NCBI GenBank assembly: GCA_030609215.1 | Contig: JAUWCR010000072.1 | Coordinates: forward strand, 1 to 6,740 | Reading direction: 5' to 3' | Length of the DNA stretch: 6,740 bases | From: Actinomycetes bacterium | GTDB lineage: Bacteria; Actinomycetota; Humimicrobiia; Humimicrobiales; Humimicrobiaceae | In this document: positions 5,809 through 6,740 of the stretch, one piece after another | How positions within the stretch are numbered: position 1 is the stretch's first letter | Layout of the letters: every line of letters begins with the position of its first letter | Translations under genes and position numbers: made by a program | Notes under the pieces: generated by a model | Told to the model about the DNA's origin: nothing | Database searches by the model: none | Seen by the model: the letters and a program-made list of their open reading frames with translations, nothing else

Positions 5809-6740
5809 ATGAGAGGAAAAAGTAAACTTTATGTTTTTTTAACCATTATGATTGCAATTTTATTATTTAGTACTGCTACGGTTTGTTATAGGGGTGGGGG
5901 CAAAACTGATGAAGAAGCAATACCAGGAGAGGACAAGATCTCAAGCGAAGAGTCTGATGAAATTATTAAATCAGTTAACGCAGATCTTTTGGATGGCAAT
6001 ACTGAATTTTCATTTAAGATTTTTAGGGAACTGGTTACAGAAGATAAGGATGAAAATATATTCATATCACCACTCTCAATTTCAACTGCTCTTGCCATGA
6101 CATACAATGGAGCAGAGGGAGAAACAAAGGAGGAAATGGCAGAGGCTTTGGAATTTAAAGGTATTAGTCTTGAAGATTTAAATCAGGGTTTTAAAGATCT
6201 TATGGCTGGCATTCAGAACGCAGATGATGAGATTGAGCTAAATATAGCAAATTCAATCTGGCTTAGAGAAGGCTTTAATTGTAAAGAGGATTTTTTAGAT
6301 AGAAACAGGAAGTATTTTGCCTCTGAGGTAGAAGAGATTGATTTTTCAAGTCCTGATGCTCCAGGTGTTATAAATAGCTGGATAGAAGATGCAACTGAAG
6401 GAAAGATTGAAAAGATGATAGATGAGATTTCGCTAGATGTTGTAATGTATCTTATAAATGCTATCTATTTTAAGGGTGACTGGACATATGAGTTTGACGA
6501 AGATGCGACTGAAGAGAAAGATTTCTATCTTTTGGACGGAAGCATAAAAAAAGTGCCAATGATGGCTCAGAGTGAAGAGTTTTTATATTTTGAAGGTGAT
6601 AATTTTTCAAGTGTTAGGCTTCCGTATGGAGAGGAAAAGATTGCAATGTATGTAATACTGCCTGATGAGGGAGTTAACCCTGATACTGTTATTTCCTCTC
6701 TTAATGCAGAGAAATGGAATGAATATACCGGGTCCTTCTA
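5809..6740 (+). CDS. Secreted serpin (serine/cysteine protease inhibitor), C-terminus cut by window edge
   Basis: The frame stays open for 310 codons and runs off the window. After an N-terminal hydrophobic signal (about 7-25) and an acidic spacer to about residue 60, the serpin fold begins. Family marks are the helix-B region N-I-F-I-S-P-L-S-I-S-T-A-L-A-M-T-Y-N-G-A (83-102), A-N-S-I-W-L (147-152), T-E-G-K-I (196-200), N-A-I-Y-F-K-G-D-W (217-225) and L-P-Y-G ... A-M-Y-V-I-L-P (271-285). Serpins trap proteases by presenting a bait loop; that reactive-centre loop lies beyond the edge, so the target class cannot be predicted. Cys26 is preceded by A-T-V, a poor lipobox, so it may be cleaved by signal peptidase I (S-T-A at 21-23) or stay as a membrane anchor. 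No dockerin or other added domain is visible in this part. The gene follows the DUF4349 gene by 69 bp. Confidence 0.92.
   Translation, partial: MRGKSKLYVFLTIMIAILLFSTATVCYRGGGKTDEEAIPGEDKISSEESDEIIKSVNADLLDGNTEFSFKIFRELVTEDKDENIFISPLSISTALAMTYNGAEGETKEEMAEALEFKGISLEDLNQGFKDLMAGIQNADDEIELNIANSIWLREGFNCKEDFLDRNRKYFASEVEEIDFSSPDAPGVINSWIEDATEGKIEKMIDEISLDVVMYLINAIYFKGDWTYEFDEDATEEKDFYLLDGSIKKVPMMAQSEEFLYFEGDNFSSVRLPYGEEKIAMYVILPDEGVNPDTVISSLNAEKWNEYTGSF

Noticed and set aside
5852..6107. Short open frames inside the serpin gene on both strands
   Set aside because: They are out of frame with the serpin, whose translation shows clear family motifs throughout.

Overview
The window looks like chromosomal DNA from a low-GC, AT-rich Firmicute, most likely a clostridial-type bacterium. 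The reasons are the strong GGAGG-type ribosome binding sites, a SigI/RsgI sigma/anti-sigma pair (a Bacillus/Clostridia hallmark), a DUF4349 lipoprotein and a secreted serpin. The species cannot be fixed from the sequence.

Left part, minus strand (1-1217): the first codons of a HicA-type mRNA interferase lie at the window edge. They are translationally coupled (stop/start overlap TAATG) to a HicB-family antitoxin, giving a hicB-hicA order. Upstream, also on the minus strand, is a membrane-anchored SIMPL (DUF541) domain protein.

Middle (1218-2824): a divergent AT-rich spacer leads into a plus-strand AAA_14/DUF4143 ATPase of unknown role. Just upstream of this gene a perfect 9-bp inverted repeat overlaps a candidate promoter, and there is a tandem 11-bp direct repeat. 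No Shine-Dalgarno sequence precedes the start.

Right part, plus strand (3042-6740): sigI overlaps rsgI by 4 bp (ATGA). SigI is orthodox. RsgI has the standard cytoplasmic anti-sigma domain and one membrane helix, but its ectodomain is unusual. It lacks the conserved juxtamembrane (D-I/V-N-P-S-I-E) domain whose self-cleavage normally starts RsgI signalling. Instead it carries a Glu-rich linker and a small beta-rich C-terminal domain. A 311-bp gap follows. It holds an 85-nt sequence that folds into a four-helix cloverleaf-like RNA with complementary loops, which I do not recognise as a known family. Next come a DUF4349 lipoprotein, with a lipid anchor, an external domain, a coiled coil and a C-terminal membrane helix, and a secreted serpin cut off by the window edge before its reactive-centre loop.

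Inference: sigI-rsgI-DUF4349-serpin may be a cell-envelope signalling and protease-control neighbourhood. The two best leads for novelty are the non-canonical RsgI ectodomain and the structured RNA candidate between rsgI and the lipoprotein gene.
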